Part shown: one piece after another, positions 62,071 to 64,000 of the stretch
Layout: every line of letters starts with the position of its first letter
Position numbering within the stretch: the stretch's first letter is position 1
NCBI GenBank assembly: GCA_023079485.1
Contig: CM041083.1
Coordinates: 173,717,480 to 173,781,479, forward strand
Length of the DNA stretch: 64,000 nucleotides
Reading direction: 5' to 3'
DNA from: Archilochus colubris
Lineage: Eukaryota > Chordata > Aves > Apodiformes > Trochilidae
Program-made: the position numbers and the translations under genes
Notes under the pieces: generated by a model
The model's input: the letters and a program-made list of their open reading frames with translations, nothing else
Database searches by the model: none
What the model was told of the DNA's origin: nothing

Positions 62071-64000
62071 CAATGAATGCTTAAAACAATCAGACACACC
62101 TGGGTGTGCATAAAAATTGCAGGAGCCATCCTTGGTCTTCAAATTCTCCACATTTCCTTTTCACATACTGAGTCCTGGACTTCAGGAAAGTGGTGTTGGA
62201 AGACAGGACAGGAAGATCTCAGATCCTTAAAATGGTCTGTACAAAGCAGCTGGCATCATTAGGATGGACATATAGATTACACAGGGTTACAAGCACTGTA
62301 TTTTTACTGCTTTAGAATTCTATGTATCCAAAAAGCATGGTGGGATCATTAAACTAGAACCTACACACACAGCCTGTTGGTCCATCTCACCCATGGCTGT
62401 GCTAGGAGAGAGAGCTGCCATCAGTATGGTTCTGCCCATTTCTATCAAGGAGGTTTTAATTATGTTAAAATATGCCCTGTGATGTTTGGAAGGAGTTGGG
62501 ACAATTGTCTTGGAAACAATAAGTTGTCCCTGTTGGATCAGTTCCAACATTGGAACATTGCTGGTTTTCCATGTGAGGGTCATAACAATCAGTCACATGC
62601 ATTCATAATCAGTTTGCTGTGATTTAGCATAAGGGATTGTAAAATTACACTCCAGGAGCAATTGGTCTGTATGACCTTAATTGCAAGTTGTTCTGCACAG
62701 GAGGTGCTGGCAGTTTTCTGAATTTCCATCCCTTTTTTGGATGTCTATCCTTTGTTTGGAAACGCTCCCTGGAAGGTGGGGATGAAGAAAGTGAGCAGAA
62801 AACACAGGGAGGCAGGGGGGTGGGAGGGTGGCCCAGGACAGGGAGAGAGGTGTTGGCTGGAAAGGGATGGGAATGTCCCAGTCAGGGCAAGTCAGGGGTC
62901 ACAAGTGGGCAGAGTGGGAGTGCTGAGAGCATCCTGCTCCACCTGTGCAGCTCCTTCCCCATCCTGAGCTGCTAGGGAAGGATCTTGATTTTCCCTCTTT
63001 TTCCTCTGCCCTACCCTCGTGGTCTGAGCTGGCTTCTCTGGCCAGGAGGGGGCTGTAATACAGAGAACAGTTCAAACATCAACACACTGATGAAAAGGGA
63101 CCAAAGAAGCAAAAAAAAAAAAAAAAAAAGAATTGTAATTCTAAAAAGAAGCAAAGTAGAACAGAAAATGTAAGTATGCCACTGTACAGGTCAGTGGGGT
63201 GTTACCTTTTGGACAGTGTGTGCAGGTATGGTACCACCATCTGCAGAAGCAGAAAGGATGCAGCGATGGGAACTTGGTCAGTGGAAAAAAGAGACAGCCC
63301 TTGCATAGCTCAGCCTGGAAAAGAGGTGAGTGGAGACAGAATTTTTAAATTTCTATGAAGTTCTGGGGGGCCAAGGTGAAACTATTAGCCTCCACTACTA
63401 CAAAATCCAGGAGGTATTGAAAGGCACTTGTTGTGTTGGCATGAACAGTATTGCCTGGTTTAAGTGCTCAGCATTTCCTGGTTTCCAGAAATTTTTAATT
63501 CCAGAAGTTTTAATCACTAGCCCCTTCCAGGTCTTCAGAGGTTTGAATCACAGGATTGTCACAGTTGGAAAAGATCTCTAAGATCACCACATCCAACTGT
63601 AAAGCATGTGACCCTAAACTTAACACACCAGAAGCAACCTTAATTCCCCTTGAGCCAAGATCTGCTGCAGGGTTTTGCAGTGAGTGTCTGCCAGCCAGCT
63701 ATTTCCATGGGACCAGAAGTCTTTTAGCACCTGGAAATCCATCAGAGAGATCCTGCCTGATTTTCAGGTCACTCTACTGTGAAAATCCTCCCACGCCAAA
63801 GGATAAAACCCATAGCAAGAGACATCAAACGCCACATCCAGCTCCATTGCCTGGTCACAAGATGAAAAGCTAGCACAAAGCAGGTGAAGAAAGGAGCATC
63901 CGTGCAATGTCCCTGCTCTGTCTAACCTTGCCACATCCCTCCCAGGGCTGGCACAGAGCACAGCCACACCAGAAACACAAGAATACTCTGGGCAGCAGCA
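62071..64000. other. Right end, nothing recognised beyond CR1
   Basis: A purine-rich patch near 62.78-62.95 kb and an A-run at 63111-63129. No gene evidence. The ATP7B 3' end expected from synteny is not reached. Confidence 0.4.
63545..63640 (-). mobile_element. Short CR1-like 3' fragment
   Basis: aatcacaggattgtcacagt, ggaaaagatctctaagatca and ccaactgtaaagcatgtgac match a CR1 subfamily tail in minus orientation. Confidence 0.75.

Noticed and set aside
1..64000. tRNA, rRNA, CRISPR, operons or bacterial-type regulatory sites
   Set aside because: No cloverleaf-like tRNA or rRNA segment was noticed by eye. The window is vertebrate nuclear DNA, so CRISPR arrays and operons are not expected and none is seen.

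Overview
This window is nuclear DNA from a bird. It is AT-rich, intron-rich and gene-poor, and carries about 19 fragments of CR1 LINEs, recognised by the conserved CR1 3' end (CCTTCCAACCC...ATTCTATGATTCTATGA) and the C-terminal part of the CR1 reverse-transcriptase ORF. No mammalian SINEs are seen. The recognisable genes, DHRS12, TMEM272 and a wrecked CCDC70, are those I recall from human 13q14.3 between WDFY2 and ATP7B. Orientation also agrees: DHRS12 and TMEM272 on the minus strand, CCDC70 on the plus strand.

Layout, left to right. (1) 1-6.9 kb: the 5' part of DHRS12 on the minus strand. Exons 1-3 are at 6751-6806, 6148-6281 and 3747-3829, under a CpG-rich promoter at about 6.45-6.97 kb; later exons lie off the left edge. 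(2) 7-17.7 kb: intergenic, with CR1 copies and a small minisatellite. (3) 17.7-28.2 kb: TMEM272 on the minus strand. Three exons are certain (17720-18082, 20478-20560, 27308-27367). A candidate first coding exon is at 28116-28155 and a possible GC-rich upstream exon at 38.7 kb. (4) 28-42 kb: mostly unexplained sequence with CR1 copies and a solo LTR (29448-29751) inside a perfect 6-bp target-site duplication. (5) 42-53 kb: at least three minus-strand open exons with good splice signals (42352-42575, 47942-48047, 52883-52981). They encode a Cys-containing, sequon-rich, probably extracellular protein of no family I recognise. Interleaved with them are a compact 965-bp LTR element (45368-46332) of the same family as the solo LTR, and a plus-strand CCDC70 pseudogene (49642-50749) split by a CR1. 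(6) 53-64 kb: no supported gene; several CR1 copies and simple repeats.

DHRS12 (SDR-fold dehydrogenase) and TMEM272 (four-helix membrane protein) are unrelated neighbours with no operon-like link. The main points of interest are the unidentified sequon-rich gene, the decayed CCDC70, and the small LTR family with one compact two-LTR copy and one solo copy.
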